Source of the DNA: Ophiostoma sp. CBS 140.51
Taxonomy: Eukaryota > Ascomycota > Sordariomycetes > Ophiostomatales > Ophiostomataceae
Assembly: GCA_029298735.1 (NCBI GenBank)
Contig: JANSLP010000474.1
Location: 1-19,373 of the forward strand
Direction of reading: 5' to 3'
Length of the DNA: 19,373 nt
Part shown: piece by piece, positions 18,338 through 19,373 of the stretch
Layout of the letters: each line of letters starts with the position of its first letter
Numbering within the stretch: position 1 is the stretch's first letter
Program-made: the position numbers and the translations under genes
The notes under the pieces: model-generated
Told to the model about the DNA's origin: nothing
Databases searched by the model: none
Seen by the model: the letters and a program-made list of their open reading frames with translations, nothing else

Positions 18338-19366
18338 TGTCGATTGGATGTTCAATGTGTTCAATGGTTACCAAGATCGGGGCATCCGTGTTCTAACAGG
18401 CGCGTCGCGATAGACGAAAGTTGAGATGTCGAAGTCGATGAGCTGGGCAACAGTCGCGCGCGATATCAATCGGGCGTCGGGCCTGGGGGTGAAAATTGAT
18501 GAAAAGGAGGCTAGGAAAAGGTCAAAAGACCAAATGTCGAAACCGAATCGCGTCGTGCAATCCGATGTAAATGCGTCGTGTCAAATTATGGTGATCGTCG
18601 AATGTAGTCGTTGGCAGGCGATTTTGGAGCACCGTTTGCTGGCGTAGGCGTGGCCGTTGCTGCAGGTCGTCGTTGGTGGCTCCCTTTTTTCGCGCTTTTC
18701 GCGTTCGATCGCGAAAGGAGGGTCGGCGAGAAAAACGGCGACGATGCAATATGCAATGGAGATGGGTCGAATGGGTGGGTTTGGAGAAAGGACGGACTGC
18801 AAAATGGGGATGGAACACGGCTGTTAAAAAAAAGTAGGGGAAAAAAAGGATTCAGGCGATTCCAGTGGCTCCGTGGCTCGTGTTTGGTTGTGTTACTGCT
18901 TCACGTTTTCGCGGGCAGGAGGGGAACAGCAGAACAGAAGGCGCGAGGACAGGGAAAGACAGGCAAAGAGCCAAACAGCAACAAAACGCAAAGGAGTTGC
19001 GAGACAGAGTGAAAATTGGCACCAACAGTGGAAAGAAGCAAAAAAGTGGGATACGTGCATCCCTTGCTGTGGATCAGGACGTCCTGTGATTGGTTATATA
19101 TAATTGTCACGTGAATGCAACAGGCTTTCTCTATCGGCTATTAGCATATTTCTACGACGCGACGCTACCCTCGGTACAGGCCAACAGCGTTGAATGTTGG
19201 AGGTTTTTGATAAAAATGACAAGGACAACAATGGCCACAATTGTTATAAGTAGTCTGTGAGGATATTATTTTTATGTTTTATTTTCTTTCTTTCGTTCTT
19301 TCTTTCTTTCTCTCCTTCTTTTTCTGTTTCTTTCTATCCTGTTTTCATGCTTCTCTGTTGGTGACG
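18338..19366. other. Promoter region of the Q-rich gene and of a possible gene beyond the window
   Basis: About 1 kb without a supported gene. No TATA box is evident close to the Q-rich gene's start. At the right it holds ATTGG (19089-19093, CCAAT on the minus strand), TATATATAA (19095-19103), TCACGTGA (19107-19114) and a TTTC-rich pyrimidine tract (about 19280-19340) of the kind found before plus-strand fungal genes. Confidence 0.5.
19089..19114. promoter_or_regulatory. CCAAT, TATA and E-box cluster
   Basis: Within 26 bp the sequence has inverted CCAAT, TATATATAA and the palindromic E-box TCACGTGA. Because TATA and E-box are near-symmetrical they could serve either the minus-strand Q-rich gene (about 750 bp away) or a plus-strand gene at the window edge. 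Confidence 0.4.
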
Positions 19367-19373
19367 ATGGATC
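19367..19373 (+). other. Possible start codon of a gene cut by the window edge
   Basis: ATG at 19367-19369 follows the pyrimidine tract in the position expected for a fungal start codon (context GACGATGG). Only seven bases remain, so nothing can be said about a product. Confidence 0.2.

Noticed and set aside
18338..18364. Nine-residue upstream extension of the Q-rich protein starting at 18364
   Set aside because: It begins at TTG, not ATG. The first ATG in frame is at 18337 with a good context.
18522..18818. Minus-strand open frames of 73-98 codons upstream of the Q-rich gene
   Set aside because: They are Arg/His/Ser-rich, without motifs, and overlap each other. They could be upstream frames in a long leader but nothing in the sequence shows it.
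1..19373. CRISPR arrays, biosynthetic gene clusters, viral or toxin genes
   Set aside because: None is visible. The DNA is eukaryotic, and the neighbouring genes are unrelated housekeeping, secreted-enzyme and transposon sequences.

Overview
The window is nuclear DNA from a filamentous ascomycete (Pezizomycotina, most like a Sordariomycete; genus not claimed). The evidence is short 58-67 nt introns with GT..AG ends and CTAAC-like branch points, GC-rich coding exons between AT-richer intergenic stretches, pyrimidine-rich leaders, a cellulolytic-type secreted GH3 enzyme, a DUF1996 secreted protein, and a Tc1 transposase copy carrying RIP-like stops.

Layout from left to right: (1) 232-2938, minus strand, a three-exon GH3 beta-glucosidase (862 aa after splicing). 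(2) 2939-5275, a 2.3 kb divergent intergenic region with possible regulatory elements: paired CreA-like hexamers, a cluster of TGACTC cores, a perfect 16-bp palindrome and a TATA box with pyrimidine leader. (3) 5276-6356, plus strand, a two-exon secreted DUF1996 protein (337 aa). (4) 6599-9679, minus strand, a two-exon Lgl/Sro7/tomosyn-family exocytosis regulator (1005 aa) with a recognisable R-SNARE-like tail. (5) 9680-11383, non-coding, with an A29 run and a G-rich tract. (6) 11384-11779, plus strand, a small lysine/glutamate-rich protein of unknown function with a good promoter and a probable intron whose length is a multiple of three. (7) 12830-13680, plus strand, a dead Tc1-type (DD34E) transposase with one frameshift and six in-frame stops, four of them at positions where tryptophan is expected. 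(8) 13690-14806, non-coding, low-complexity. (9) 14807-18337, minus strand, a 1176-aa Q/P-rich probable nuclear protein, conserved-looking but not identified. (10) 18338-19373, a divergent promoter region ending in a pyrimidine tract and an ATG that may open the next gene.

The genes do not form a cluster or pathway. The two secreted proteins (beta-glucosidase and DUF1996) are divergently arranged around one intergenic region and might share regulation; the secretion regulator next to them is a housekeeping gene and its proximity is probably coincidental. I found no convincing undescribed multi-gene system. The observations most worth checking are the regulatory cluster at 3080-3545, the R-SNARE-like tail on the Sro7 homologue, the small gene with a frame-neutral intron, and the unidentified Q-rich protein.
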